DNA from: Kosakonia sacchari SP1
Lineage (GTDB): Bacteria > Pseudomonadota > Gammaproteobacteria > Enterobacterales > Enterobacteriaceae
Assembly: GCF_000300455.3 (NCBI RefSeq)
Contig: NZ_CP007215.2
Span: forward strand, 1,116,001-1,180,000
DNA: 64,000 bases
Direction of reading: 5' to 3'
Every line of letters starts with the position of its first letter. Position 1 is the first letter of the stretch. Below are positions 49,368 through 58,245 of the stretch, piece after piece. Both the position numbers and the translations under genes were made by a program. The notes beneath the pieces are model-generated. The model was not told the DNA's origin and ran no database searches. It saw only the letters and a program-made list of their open reading frames with translations.

Positions 49368-49496
49368 TTCGCTGTGGGTTTCGTGGGGAAATAAAGTCAC
49401 GATATGTTCCACTTTCCGATTGCTTATCATGCTATTTGAAATGGCGATAATCGATAATAATTTTAGTCAATTATTATCATCCCGGAAATTGTAATA

Positions 49497-50225
49497 GTGA
49501 ATGGATTATATAGCCCTGACGGGTCAATTCAGAAAGACCAGTTGTGGACCAAATACGGTTATTTGGTTCGCTATGAAGCGTTAAAGATGCAGTCTAAATT
49601 ATCGTCAAGTGTTGATATTGACGATCTTATTCAGGCGGGTGCTATTGCGCTTCTGGATGCAATCGAACAGTTTGACCCCAAAAAAGGGGTCAAACTCACG
49701 GTCTATATTGCACAGCGTTTACGTTGGGCCTTTATGGATGAATTACGCGAACACGATTGGGTACCTCGCCGCGTTCGCCGTAAAACCCGTGAAGTTTCTT
49801 CTGCCATTATGCGCGTTGAGCAACGTGCCGGTGGCGTGGCAAGTGAGTCGGACATTGCTGCTGAATTAGGGATGAGCTTGCAGGAATATCAGCAAGTATT
49901 ATCCGATACTAATACCAGCATGCTCTGTTCACTCGACGAGCTACAGGAATTACTGGCAGATGGTGTTGAGCTGTCAGAAATGGAACAGGATCATCTTGAC
50001 CCGCTCAACGATGTTTTACTGGGCGATTTGACAAAGCAGATCAGTAAGGAGATCAGAGAACTTCCTGAGCGCGAGCAGATGCTACTCAATTTATATTATC
50101 AACAGGAGTTGAATATGAAAGAGGTCGGTTCACTGCTGGGGATTACCGAAACGCGCGTCAGCCAGTTGCATAGTCAAACGATCAAACGTTTACGTGCACG
50201 TCTGGAAGGAAGAGGCTGGGAATAA
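49497..50225 (+). CDS. fliA: FliA, flagellar sigma-28 factor
   Basis: A 242-residue sigma factor for late flagellar genes. Region 2 has VDIDDLIQAGAIALLDAIEQFD and AQRLRWAFMDELREHDWVPRRVRR. Region 4 has LPEREQMLLNLYYQQELNMKEVGSLLGITETRVSQLHSQTIKRLR. The start is GTG (as in E. coli). Compared with the E. coli protein as I recall it, region 3 and the linker are clearly diverged. It is not followed by fliZ. It stands directly before flhDC, which is not the E. coli arrangement. Confidence 0.93.
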   Translation: MNGLYSPDGSIQKDQLWTKYGYLVRYEALKMQSKLSSSVDIDDLIQAGAIALLDAIEQFDPKKGVKLTVYIAQRLRWAFMDELREHDWVPRRVRRKTREVSSAIMRVEQRAGGVASESDIAAELGMSLQEYQQVLSDTNTSMLCSLDELQELLADGVELSEMEQDHLDPLNDVLLGDLTKQISKEIRELPEREQMLLNLYYQQELNMKEVGSLLGITETRVSQLHSQTIKRLRARLEGRGWE

Positions 50226-50410
50226 TAAGGCATCAGGAAAATCTTGCACCGATTAAATTTCGACCAGGCCGGCTTTCCTTATTAGGTTCATTATTTCCGT
50301 TTAACCTTGATTTCTTATACTAAAAAATTGGCATTAAACTTGTTACATCTTGGTTACACAATAAAGGACGGTAATTGCAGTTTGAATTACCTTGTACAGG
50401 GGGAATTGTA
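50226..50410 (+). promoter_or_regulatory. flhDC promoter and leader region
   Basis: 185 bp of AT-rich DNA between fliA and flhD with no gene. A sigma-70-like promoter is possible near TTGTTA...CACAAT (about 50340-50365). It is much shorter than the long flhDC leader of E. coli. Confidence 0.35.
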
Positions 50411-50758
50411 ATGAACGTAACAAACTTTAATGAGCCGACACAGTGTATTCGGGACTTGAATCTTTCCTATTTGTTATTGGCGCAACGTCTCATTCACGAG
50501 GACCGCTTTACGGCAAAATTTCGCCTGGGCTTAAGTGAGTCCACTATCGATATTGTGAAAGGATTGACGTTTCCGCAGCTTATTAAACTTTCGTCAACCG
50601 GTCAGCTTATTTGCCGGTTACGCATAGATAACGAAACAGTGATTGACTGTTTAACTAAAGATTCCCGTATTGATGCTTTACAAAGTATCCATACCGGAAT
50701 CATTTTATCCACTGATTTGCTTAATTCTCTTTCTGAGGACGAGCCTTCGAGATCCTGA
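50411..50758 (+). CDS. flhD: FlhD, flagellar master regulator subunit
   Basis: A 115-residue FlhD. LNLSYLLLAQRLIHEDRFTAKFRLGLSES and the end DSRIDALQSIHTGIILSTDLLN are the family core. With FlhC it forms the heterohexamer that switches on class II flagellar operons. The ATG at 50411 has GGGGG seven bases upstream. The frame is open 12 codons earlier without homology. Divergence from the E. coli protein is visible throughout. Confidence 0.92.
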   Translation: MNVTNFNEPTQCIRDLNLSYLLLAQRLIHEDRFTAKFRLGLSESTIDIVKGLTFPQLIKLSSTGQLICRLRIDNETVIDCLTKDSRIDALQSIHTGIILSTDLLNSLSEDEPSRS

Positions 50759-50772
50759 CAGCGGAGTTTGTA

Positions 50773-51321
50773 ATGTGTGAAAAAAGCATAATGTCAGAAA
50801 TCAGGGATGCGCAAATTGCCATGGAATTGATTTCTTTTGGCGCAAGGATGCAGGTTCTCGAAAGTGAAACCAATCTTAGCCGCAGAAGATTATTAAAACT
50901 GTATAAAGAACTCAAAGGCTGTTCGCCGCCGAAAGGCATGTTACCGTTTTCCACCGATTGGTATATGGCGTGGGAACAAAATATTCATTCGTCAATGTTT
51001 TATAACATTTATTGTTATCTGCAAAAAACCGAATTGGGTCGTCCCGTTGAGATTATGCTCAAAGGCTATCGCCTGTATCTGGAAAATAGTCTGAATGGTA
51101 CAGAGAAAAAGCCTGTTTTAGGTTTAACGCGCGCCTGGACGCTGCTGCGGTTTATTGATTGCGGCATGGTTAAACATACTGAGTGCAGCACGTGTGGCGG
51201 GCGTTTTATTACCACGCCGGAAAATACCAACACCAATTTTACTTGCTGTTTGTGTTTTCCACCTTCGCGGGCAATTAAAAAAGCTACGCCTGATCTGGCG
51301 CGTTCTCATCGGCGACAGTAA
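50773..51321 (+). CDS. flhC: FlhC, flagellar master regulator subunit
   Basis: A 182-residue FlhC. MELISFGARMQVLESETNLSRRRLLKLYKELKG and GMLPFSTDWYMAWEQNIHSSMFYNIY are diagnostic. The zinc site is intact: C-x2-C in ECSTCGG, then CCLC in FTCCLCFPPSRA. Fourteen bases after flhD. The C-terminal tail is about ten residues shorter than in E. coli. Confidence 0.93.
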   Translation: MCEKSIMSEIRDAQIAMELISFGARMQVLESETNLSRRRLLKLYKELKGCSPPKGMLPFSTDWYMAWEQNIHSSMFYNIYCYLQKTELGRPVEIMLKGYRLYLENSLNGTEKKPVLGLTRAWTLLRFIDCGMVKHTECSTCGGRFITTPENTNTNFTCCLCFPPSRAIKKATPDLARSHRRQ

Positions 51322-51397
51322 CAGATGCTGCGGCATTTTCACCGCGCGGCCTGATATCAGAGTTGCGGAATGATTACTGAATTATTAAGGAGTTGAA

Positions 51398-52288
51398 GTG
51401 TTAGTCATTATTGGCTATATCGTCGTTTTCGCGACCGTATTTGGCGGCTTTGCGCTCAGTGGCGGCAATCTTGCGTCACTGTTTCAGCCTACCGAGTTTT
51501 TAATTATCGGCGGGGCAGGCGTAGGGGCTTTTATTGTCGGAAATAACGGTAAAGCGATCCGGGCCACCTTAAAAGCATTTCCTACTTTGTTTAAAGGTTC
51601 CCATTTCACCAAAGCGTTATATATGGATCTGCTGGCGATGATGTATCTGTTGCTGGCGAAAGGCCGCCAGAACGGCCTGGTATCGCTGGAAAACGATATT
51701 GAAGATCCGCAAAACAGCCCGATTTTCTCGGCCTATCCACGGCTGATGGCCGACAGTGAAATCATGAATTTCATCACCGATTATCTGCGCCTGATGGTGA
51801 GCGGTAATACCAACGCCTTCGAAATGGAAGCGTTGATGGATGAAGAGATTGAGACCTGCGAACACGAGCATGAAGTGCCGGCGCATAGCCTTAATTCTGT
51901 CGGTGATGGGTTGCCTGCATTCGGTATCGTGGCGGCGGTAATGGGGGTGGTGAACGCCCTGGCGGCGGCCGATCGTCCCGCAGCCGAACTGGGTGCGCTG
52001 ATTGCCCACGCCATGGTCGGTACCTTCCTCGGTATTTTGATGGCCTACGGCATGGTGCTGCCGCTGGCGACGTTGCTGCGCCAGCGTAGCGCGGAACACC
52101 TGAAAATGCTTGAGTGCATTAAAACCATGCTGCTTTCCAGCATGAACGGTTATGCGCCGCAGATCGCCGTTGAATTTGGCCGTAAGACCCTCTTTTCCAC
52201 GGAACGTCCAAGCTTCGCGGAACTGGAAGATCATGTGCGCGAAGTGCGTACCTCAAGCGCTTCATCCTCTTCGGGTGAGTCGACATGA
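51398..52288 (+). CDS. motA: MotA, stator proton-channel subunit
   Basis: A 296-residue protein with four membrane spans and a large cytoplasmic loop. FGGFALSGGNLASLFQPTEFLIIGGAGVGAF and GDGLPAFGIVAAVMGVVNAL (with the conserved Pro of span 3) are typical. GTG start with AAGGAG upstream. Overlaps motB by 4 bp. Partner of MotB in the proton-driven stator. Confidence 0.95.
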   Translation: MLVIIGYIVVFATVFGGFALSGGNLASLFQPTEFLIIGGAGVGAFIVGNNGKAIRATLKAFPTLFKGSHFTKALYMDLLAMMYLLLAKGRQNGLVSLENDIEDPQNSPIFSAYPRLMADSEIMNFITDYLRLMVSGNTNAFEMEALMDEEIETCEHEHEVPAHSLNSVGDGLPAFGIVAAVMGVVNALAAADRPAAELGALIAHAMVGTFLGILMAYGMVLPLATLLRQRSAEHLKMLECIKTMLLSSMNGYAPQIAVEFGRKTLFSTERPSFAELEDHVREVRTSSASSSSGEST

Positions 52289-53241
52289 GTAAGAAGTCTG
52301 CCACTACCATTGTTGTCCGCAGATCCATCAATAAAAAGCATGGTTCACATGGCGGTTCCTGGAAAATCGCCTATGCGGATTTTATGACCGCAATGATGGC
52401 GTTTTTCCTGGTGATGTGGCTGCTCTCTTCTTCCAGCCCGGAGCAGCGCCAGCAGATTGCTGAATACTTCAAAATGCCGATGAAAACCACGCTGGCGCAG
52501 GGCGATAAAGCGAGCCTTAGCGACAGCATGATCCCCGGCGGCGGCGAAGATGTCATCAAACAAGATGGCGAAGTTTTCAAACGAACGTTGCAGCAACTGG
52601 ACGCGAAGAAGAGTGAAGTCAACCTGAAGCGGGCGAGAGAGAAGCTGGAAAGCCTGATCCAAATCGATCCGCGCCTGAACAACTTCACCTCCAACCTGCG
52701 GCTTTCGCTGACCGATGACGGATTGCTGATTCAGATCACCGATAGCGCGGATCGTCCGATGTTCAAAATCGGCCGACCGACGCCCGAAAGCTACATGGTG
52801 AATATTCTGCAGGCGCTGGTGCCGGTGTTAAACGACATGCCGAACCGCATCATTGTGACCGGCCATACGGATTCACTGCCTTACGCTAACGGTGAGCAGG
52901 GCTACAGCAACTGGGAGCTCTCTTCCGATCGTGCCAACGCGGCGCGGCGCATCCTGGCCGGTGCCGGGCTTGCCAGCAATAAATTTATCCGCGTTATCGG
53001 TACGGCGGACACCATGATGCAGGCCGGTTCCGATGCGGCCGATCCCATTAACCGCCGGATCAGTATCCTGGTGCTGAGCCAGCAAAAAGAGAAACAGATC
53101 ATGCAAGAAGATGTGCTTTTGCGCGACACGCTGGTTTCAACCCCGGCAAGCCCGAGTGCATTAGCCACCGACGCGCCGCCGCAAAGCAGCCCGGTGGCAG
53201 TTGAACCTACGGTAAAAAGCGGTCCTGAGGAGAGTAAGTAA
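52285..53241 (+). CDS. motB: MotB, stator peptidoglycan-anchored subunit
   Basis: A 318-residue protein. HGGSWKIAYADFMTAMMAFFLVMWLLSS holds the single span with the proton-accepting Asp. The OmpA-like peptidoglycan-binding domain is in the C-terminal half (IIVTGHTDSLPYANGEQGYSNWELSSDRANAARRIL). Overlaps motA and abuts cheA. Proton-type rather than sodium-type by the AYADFM motif. Confidence 0.95.
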   Translation: MSKKSATTIVVRRSINKKHGSHGGSWKIAYADFMTAMMAFFLVMWLLSSSSPEQRQQIAEYFKMPMKTTLAQGDKASLSDSMIPGGGEDVIKQDGEVFKRTLQQLDAKKSEVNLKRAREKLESLIQIDPRLNNFTSNLRLSLTDDGLLIQITDSADRPMFKIGRPTPESYMVNILQALVPVLNDMPNRIIVTGHTDSLPYANGEQGYSNWELSSDRANAARRILAGAGLASNKFIRVIGTADTMMQAGSDAADPINRRISILVLSQQKEKQIMQEDVLLRDTLVSTPASPSALATDAPPQSSPVAVEPTVKSGPEESK

Positions 53242-55254
53242 ATGGACATAAGCGATTTTTATCAGGCCTTTTTTGACGAGGCGGATGAGCTGATGGCGGA
53301 TATGGAAAAGTATCTGCTGGAGCTGGATCTCGACTCACCGGACAGAGAAGTTCTGAATGCGATTTTTCGCGCTGCGCACTCGATAAAAGGCGGTGCGGGC
53401 ACCTTTGGTTTCACGGTGTTACAGCAAACCATGCACATCCTGGAAAACCTGCTGGATGATGTACGCAGCGGTACGTTGACGATTACCGGCCCTATTCGCG
53501 ATCTGTTTTTGGAGAGCAAAGATATTATGCAGGATCAACTGGATGCCTATAAAGCGTCCGCGGAGCCCGACGAAGAGACGTTCAACTATATTTGCGATGC
53601 ACTGCGCCAGATAGCGCTCGATGGCGCGGCTCCCGCTACGGTTTCCACAGATGTCGCCGCGCCGGTTGCTGCCGAGGCAGTGGTTGCAGACACGGTTGCG
53701 GCACCGGAGGCGAAACCAGCCGAGGACGGTCAGCGACTGCGCATCGTGCTGAGCAAAATCAAAGAAGATGATCGCCAGCCGCTCATTGATGAAATGGGCA
53801 ATTTAGGTCGCGTGAGCCAGTTGCAGACCGAGAATGAGAGCCTGCAATTGACGCTGCACACCACGGCATCCCCGGACGATATTCTGGCGGTGCTGTGTTT
53901 TGTGCTCGAACCGGAACAGATTTCCATCGCCCCGGCCCCGGCTGAAGAAGAACCGGTTGCCGCATCCGGTGAAGCTGCGGCAGCAACGCCTGCGGCAGTG
54001 AACGCGGTAGCGGCACCGGCCGCACCGGCAGCGCGTGCGACACGCCCGGAAAATAACCGCCAGCGCCCGCAAGCGACAGAAGCCAGCAGCATTCGCGTGG
54101 CGGTCGAGAAGGTTGACCAGATAATCAACCAGGTGGGTGAGTTGATCATCACCCAGGCGATGCTTTCACAGCTTTCCAGTGTGCTCGATTCCACCAATCA
54201 CGACACGCTGATTAGCACCATTGCGCAGCTCGAACGTAACGCGCGCGACTTGCAGGAGTCGGTGATGTCGATTCGCATGATGCCAATGGAATATGTCTTT
54301 AGCCGCTTCCCGCGTCTGGTGCATGACCTGGCCGGTAAGCTGAATAAAGAAGTGGAACTGACGCTGGTTGGCGGTTCTGCTGAGCTTGATAAACGTCTTA
54401 TCGAACAGATTGTCGATCCGTTAACGCACCTGGTGCGTAACAGCCTCGATCACGGGATTGAACCGGTTGATGTGCGCCGCGCCAATGGTAAAGCCGACAA
54501 GGGCAACCTGGTGCTTTCTGCGGAACACCACGGCGGCAATATCATCATTGAAGTCACCGACGATGGCGCCGGGCTGAACCGCGAGAAGATCCTGGCACGC
54601 GCGCAAATGCAGGGCATGACCATCAGCGACAACATGAGCGATGAAGATGTCTGGATGCTGATTTTCGCGCCGGGCTTCTCTACGGCGGAAAAAGTGACCG
54701 ATGTCTCTGGTCGCGGCGTTGGCATGGACGTGGTGCGTCGTAACATTCAGGAAATGGGCGGACATGTGACCGTCCACTCCGAGCAGGGGCGCGGTTCGAA
54801 GATCCGCATTATTCTGCCGCTGACGCTGGCGATCCTCGATGGGATGTCGGTGCGCGTTGGTTCGGAAATCTACGTTCTGCCGCTCGGCAGCATGATGGAA
54901 TCGTTAATGCTTTCGGAAAATACGCTGCACCGGATGACCGGCGGCGAGCGCATGTTGCAGGTGCGCGAAGAGTATTTGCCGCTGGTTGAGCTGGGCACGC
55001 TGTTTGGCATTCACGACGAGGATTACGATATCAGCGAAGGGATTGCCGTCATTGTACAGAGCGCCGGTAGCCGTTACGCCTTGTTGGTGGATCAACTGAT
55101 CGGTCAGCACCAGGTGGTGGTGAAAAATCTTGAGCAGAACTACCGCAAAATTCCGGGTATTTCTGCGGCGACCATCCTTGGCGATGGCAGCGTCGCGTTG
55201 ATTCTGGATGTGGCGGTTCTAACGACGCTGGCGAAAAGCGCCAGAGCGCACTGA
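53242..55254 (+). CDS. cheA: CheA, chemotaxis histidine kinase
   Basis: A 670-residue kinase. P1 has the phosphorylated His in RAAHSIKGGAGTF (about residue 48), followed by P2 at about 155-225 and an Ala/Pro-rich linker. Then P3 (QIINQVGELIITQAMLSQ), P4 with the N box HLVRNSLDHGIEP and the G boxes DDGAGLN and GRGVGMDVV, and a CheW-like P5. Complete. An internal start for a short CheA is possible but not examined. First base follows the motB stop. Confidence 0.96.
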   Translation: MDISDFYQAFFDEADELMADMEKYLLELDLDSPDREVLNAIFRAAHSIKGGAGTFGFTVLQQTMHILENLLDDVRSGTLTITGPIRDLFLESKDIMQDQLDAYKASAEPDEETFNYICDALRQIALDGAAPATVSTDVAAPVAAEAVVADTVAAPEAKPAEDGQRLRIVLSKIKEDDRQPLIDEMGNLGRVSQLQTENESLQLTLHTTASPDDILAVLCFVLEPEQISIAPAPAEEEPVAASGEAAAATPAAVNAVAAPAAPAARATRPENNRQRPQATEASSIRVAVEKVDQIINQVGELIITQAMLSQLSSVLDSTNHDTLISTIAQLERNARDLQESVMSIRMMPMEYVFSRFPRLVHDLAGKLNKEVELTLVGGSAELDKRLIEQIVDPLTHLVRNSLDHGIEPVDVRRANGKADKGNLVLSAEHHGGNIIIEVTDDGAGLNREKILARAQMQGMTISDNMSDEDVWMLIFAPGFSTAEKVTDVSGRGVGMDVVRRNIQEMGGHVTVHSEQGRGSKIRIILPLTLAILDGMSVRVGSEIYVLPLGSMMESLMLSENTLHRMTGGERMLQVREEYLPLVELGTLFGIHDEDYDISEGIAVIVQSAGSRYALLVDQLIGQHQVVVKNLEQNYRKIPGISAATILGDGSVALILDVAVLTTLAKSARAH

Positions 55255-55291
55255 GACAGAGCCTGACGTCAGTTTTTAAAAAGGTTAAGAA

Positions 55292-55801
55292 ATGAATTTA
55301 TCTAACACAAATAAGCAGTTAACCGGTGACAACACGGGGAATGAGTTCCTGGTGTTTCGCCTGGGCACCGAAGAGTACGGCATTGAGATCTTGAAAGTAC
55401 AAGAGATCCGTGGTTACGACCGCGTGACGCGCATTGCCAACACGCCTGCTTTTATTGCCTGTGTGACCAACCTGCGCGGCGTGATCGTGCCGATCGTCGA
55501 TCTGCGCGTGAAATTTGAACTGGCTTCCGCCGAGTTTGACGACAATACGGTGGTGATTGTGCTGAGCCTCGACAGCGGCCGCGTGGTCGGGATTGTGGTT
55601 GACGGCGTTTCCGATGTGCTGGCGCTTAATGCAGAGCAGATCAAACCTGCGCCGGAATATACCGTTACGCTCTCGACACAATATTTACTGGGTCTTGGCT
55701 CGCTCGATGAGCGCATGCTGATTCTGGTCGATATTGAAAAGCTGCTGAACAGCGAAGAGATGGAGCTGATTGAACGCGTGACCGAGACCTCGTTTAACTA
55801 A
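55292..55801 (+). CDS. cheW: CheW, receptor-kinase coupling protein
   Basis: A 169-residue adaptor: [55 protein letters not shown] is the family core. It links receptors to CheA. It ends the operon. The tar, tap, cheR, cheB, cheY and cheZ genes that follow in E. coli are absent and a terminator comes 31 bp later. Confidence 0.96.
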   Translation: MNLSNTNKQLTGDNTGNEFLVFRLGTEEYGIEILKVQEIRGYDRVTRIANTPAFIACVTNLRGVIVPIVDLRVKFELASAEFDDNTVVIVLSLDSGRVVGIVVDGVSDVLALNAEQIKPAPEYTVTLSTQYLLGLGSLDERMLILVDIEKLLNSEEMELIERVTETSFN

Positions 55802-55832
55802 TTTTATTTTTTATACGCGCTGTACCTTACAG

Positions 55833-55859
55833 GCCTTTCCTCACGGAAAGGCTTTTTTT
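55833..55859 (+). terminator. Terminator after cheW
   Basis: An 8-bp stem GCCTTTCC/GGAAAGGC with a TCAC loop and seven T residues. Confidence 0.88.
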
Positions 55860-55905
55860 GTTCACGCTAACCTGCGATAAACTTTTTTGCCTTTTCTCAA
55901 CGTGA

Positions 55906-56209
55906 TCACCAGTTGACATAAACCCGAATGGTTCTACCAACCTGGCTTTTCAGGTACTGGTGTACTTTGTAGACATCTTTGCTTGAATTGAAGTCATTAA
56001 ATCTAAAGCGAACATAATCTCCCATCGAATGGGCAAAAATATAAGCCTGGAAGTCGTGAGACATATCAAAAACGACATCATCGGTTCTGACTTGTATGCC
56101 CGCAACACTAAGTTCGGCAAGCAATTGTTCATCGTTTTCAGGACTACCTGTGAAAAACATTGCGGTAAAAAGGCACGATGGAGAAATGTACTCAGGATGA
56201 TATGAGGTT
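55906..56209 (-). pseudogene. Unknown small gene split by the insertion sequence
   Basis: About 100 codons of an unrecognised protein (TSYHPEYISPSCLFTAMFF near the start, ending RTIRVYVNW). The only start on this side lies in the IS end (ATG at 56235), which adds nine IS-derived codons. On the far side of the IS, AAGGAG, eight bases, then ATG-AA (57484-57480) abuts the element. Joining ATGAA to the bases before 56210 restores one frame: M-K-T-S-Y-H. So the native gene was about 102 codons and the IS sits after its second base of codon 2. Function is unknown. Confidence 0.55.
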
Positions 56210-56244
56210 TGGACTGACCCCACAACAGTAGACATTTCCTGTCC

Positions 56245-57054
56245 TCACGACGAGGCCTGTTCAAAGGCCTCCGGACTGACGCCGCCGAGATGGCTGTGGC
56301 GCCGGGCCCGGTTGTAGAACACTTCAATGTAATCGAAGATATCGGCCCGGGCCAGATCCCGGGTTTTATAGATGCGCTTTCTGATCCGTTCTTTTTTCAG
56401 CGAACTGAAGAACGACTCCGCTACCGCATTATCCCAGCAGTTGCCACGCCGGCTCATGCTCGGGGCCAGGTTATTGGCCCGGCAGAAGCGCTGCCAGTCG
56501 TCGCTGCCGTACTGGCTGCCCTGATCGCTGTGTACGATAACCTCGCCGTCCGGTTTTCGTCGCCACACGGCCATCATGAGCGCATCCAGCGCCAGTTCGC
56601 GTGAGAGAGTGGGTTTCATCGACCAGCCCACCACGTTACGGGCGAAGAGATCGATAACCACCGCCAGATATAACCAGCCCTGCCAGGTGCGGATATAGGT
56701 AATGTCGGTTACCCAGACCTGATTGGCCCGGACAACGGTAAACTGCCGCTGCACACGATTAGGCGCAACCACTGAAGGTCTGCCGGCGATACGACGCGGA
56801 GCTTTATAGCCGCGCACGGCTTTAATCCGGTTCAGTTGCATAATACGGCCCACCCGATTTTTACCGCAGATTTCCCCGATTTCGTTCAGGTCGCCATGAA
56901 CCCGGCGGTAACCGTATACGCCTCCGCTCAGTGAATAGGAGTCACGGATAAGCGTCAGCAGACGCTGGTTATCTTTATCCCGCGCGGAGACCGGGTTATG
57001 CAGCCACGCATAAAACCCGGCCCGGGCAACGCACAACACCCGACACATCGTCAT
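56245..57054 (-). CDS. IS3-family transposase OrfB
   Basis: A 269-residue rve integrase-type transposase. The DDE residues lie in VTDITYI, HSDQGSQY and AVAESFFSSLK. WVTDITYIRTWQGWLYLAVVIDLF is characteristic. The reading frame is open further upstream, overlapping orfA (YRFINEHR segment). The active protein is thus probably an OrfAB fusion made by -1 frameshifting. Confidence 0.88.
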   Translation of the reverse strand: MTMCRVLCVARAGFYAWLHNPVSARDKDNQRLLTLIRDSYSLSGGVYGYRRVHGDLNEIGEICGKNRVGRIMQLNRIKAVRGYKAPRRIAGRPSVVAPNRVQRQFTVVRANQVWVTDITYIRTWQGWLYLAVVIDLFARNVVGWSMKPTLSRELALDALMMAVWRRKPDGEVIVHSDQGSQYGSDDWQRFCRANNLAPSMSRRGNCWDNAVAESFFSSLKKERIRKRIYKTRDLARADIFDYIEVFYNRARRHSHLGGVSPEAFEQASS

Positions 57055-57095
57055 GACACCCCATACAGTGCGGTGCTCATTGATAAAGCGGTACT

Positions 57096-57380
57096 TCAGT
57101 CGGGCTCCCTTGCAAAGTACCGCGCGGCCTTTTTCAGTATGTCCCGTTCTTCCTCAGTGCGCTTCAGTTGGGCCCTGAGCTTCAGGATCTCGCTTTTCGC
57201 TTCCAGTAAATCACGGGCATGCTGCTCGCTGTTATCGGGTTTAATAGCCCGTAACCACTTATAGAGACTGTGTGCTGAAACGCCCAGCCGGTCAGAAACT
57301 TCGGCGACGGAATAACCGCGTTCCGTTATCTGACGGACGGCTTCTTCCTTAAATTCAGGTGTAAATCGTGGTGTGCCCAT
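57096..57380 (-). CDS. IS3-family OrfA (helix-turn-helix)
   Basis: A 94-residue protein: RFTPEFKEEAVRQITERGYSVAEVSDRLGVSAHSLYKWLR is the transposase_8 HTH, followed by a leucine-zipper-like helix (SEILKLRAQLKRTEEERDILKKA). The AAAAAG near its end is the likely slippage site toward OrfB. Confidence 0.88.
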   Translation of the reverse strand: MGTPRFTPEFKEEAVRQITERGYSVAEVSDRLGVSAHSLYKWLRAIKPDNSEQHARDLLEAKSEILKLRAQLKRTEEERDILKKAARYFAREPD

Positions 57381-57399
57381 ACGCTCCTCCTATGCTCAA

Positions 57400-57479
57400 A
57401 CTATAGGGCAGGATCGTCTACCGGGGCGGGGTCAGTCCAACTATAGGGCAGGATCGTCTACCGGGGCGGGGTCAGTCCA
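57400..57479. repeat. Tandem duplication of the IS right end
   Basis: The same 40 bp, starting ACTATAGGGC and ending GTCAGTCCA, occurs twice without any gap (57400-57439 and 57440-57479). The outer copy could be the remnant of an earlier element. Confidence 0.9.
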
Positions 57480-57484
57480 TTCAT

Positions 57485-57971
57485 ATATGTACTCCTTTTT
57501 CATACCCAACCTTTTATAAATCATAGGTTATCTTCCATGAGGGCGCACAGGAATCATCCCTCACGCCACCGGTAAATCGGGAGTGGGTTGCAATGCCCAA
57601 ACCGCCGATGCCGGTCGCCTCGTTCGCAGGACATCTGGTGTCGGGCCGCAGCCGACACTTGCCATATTTTTCCTGGCATTATCACAGACACACAGTGAAT
57701 ACCTGATGTAATGCCGTAATAGTCTTTCCTCTGCCCCGTTAATAAAACTTTTTTGAATTTATTCTTCCGCTTACGCTTGTTGTAAATGGTTTGTAGACCA
57801 CACTTGGAGAGGCTCCTGAAGGATGCGCACCCCGACCCAGGGAATGACTTATGGATGAGTCCATACCTTCAGCGGGAGCTGAGGGAACTGAAAATAAGAA
57901 CCGATGCTGTACCTCAATATTGCCTTCGCTTAGAAGGCATTTTTTTACTTTCAGAAATTAACAAACTCAAG
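57485..57971. other. Unassigned region between the IS and the satellite
   Basis: No convincing gene. A plus-strand 75-codon frame (57786-58013) starts LERLLKDAHPDPGNDLW-like but runs through a terminator, so it is at best a fragment. On the minus strand a stop-free stretch at about 57525-57665 has coding-like composition but no start. A hairpin TGTCGG/CCGACA lies near 57634. No tRNA or tmRNA end was recognised as attachment site. Confidence 0.35.
57921..57946 (+). terminator. Rightward terminator of unknown transcript
   Basis: A 7-bp stem TGCCTTC/GAAGGCA with a GCTTA loop and seven T residues. It has no clear gene before it. Confidence 0.7.
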
Positions 57972-58202
57972 CTATTTCAAAAGTTTGTTTGCAGCTTCGA
58001 CGATTTCATGTGATGTAACCTCTCTGTCTGAGGCTACACAAAACTCAGTATGATCGCCAGTAAGCGAATGAACTCCCGCATACATAATCTTAAGGTTAGT
58101 TTCCTCACCATTCGGGTATTCACGGAGTATTGTGGTAGTGCCATCTACAACCCTGACAACCACCACTGGCTGCCGATTGAAGAACACCAGAACATTTTTC
58201 AT
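57972..58202 (-). CDS. Hypothetical 76-residue protein
   Basis: A small protein (start MKNVLVFFNRQPVVVVRVV, end EIVEAANKLLK) with an AGGGATG ribosome-binding site five bases before the ATG at 58202. An ATG two codons earlier is possible. Beta-rich first half. It has no membrane segment and is not recognised. It lies between the IS and the satellite replication gene, so it is accessory DNA. Confidence 0.55.
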   Translation of the reverse strand: MKNVLVFFNRQPVVVVRVVDGTTTILREYPNGEETNLKIMYAGVHSLTGDHTEFCVASDREVTSHEIVEAANKLLK

Positions 58203-58220
58203 AGGCATCCCTAATGTTGA

Positions 58221-58245
58221 GAAAAGGCCACAATAAGTGGCCTTT
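58221..58245. terminator. Hairpin upstream of the hypothetical gene
   Basis: A perfect 9-bp stem AAAGGCCAC/GTGGCCTTT with an AATAA loop. Leftward reading ends in TTTTCTC, rightward in TTTGAT. It would stop leftward transcripts coming from the satellite. Confidence 0.55.

Larger units (their letters stand above)
56210..57479 (-). mobile_element. IS3-family insertion sequence
   Basis: An element of about 1.23 kb (1.27 kb with the extra end) bounded by imperfect inverted repeats. Both ends begin TGGACTGACCCC and share GTAGAC and CCTG blocks. Two ORFs are present, a short HTH protein and a DDE transposase in the -1 frame, which is the IS3-family layout. The right 40 bp is duplicated in tandem. 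No target duplication is visible (GAA on one side, AAC on the other when read on the minus strand). Confidence 0.88.

Noticed and set aside
47757-49430. 557-codon frame antisense to the flagellar-locus chemoreceptor
   Set aside because: It mirrors the codon pattern of a clear receptor gene and has no recognisable domain.
49400-49435. Sigma-28 promoter upstream of fliA (TAAAGTCA ... TCCGATTG)
   Set aside because: The spacer is about 15 bases instead of 11 and the -10 match is poor.
57480-57670. tRNA gene or known non-coding RNA near the IS
   Set aside because: No cloverleaf or CCA end could be folded by eye; only one simple hairpin is present.
57786-58013. 75-residue protein left of the satellite
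   Set aside because: The frame runs through a strong terminator and overlaps an opposite gene; at most the first 45 codons are a fragment of something older.
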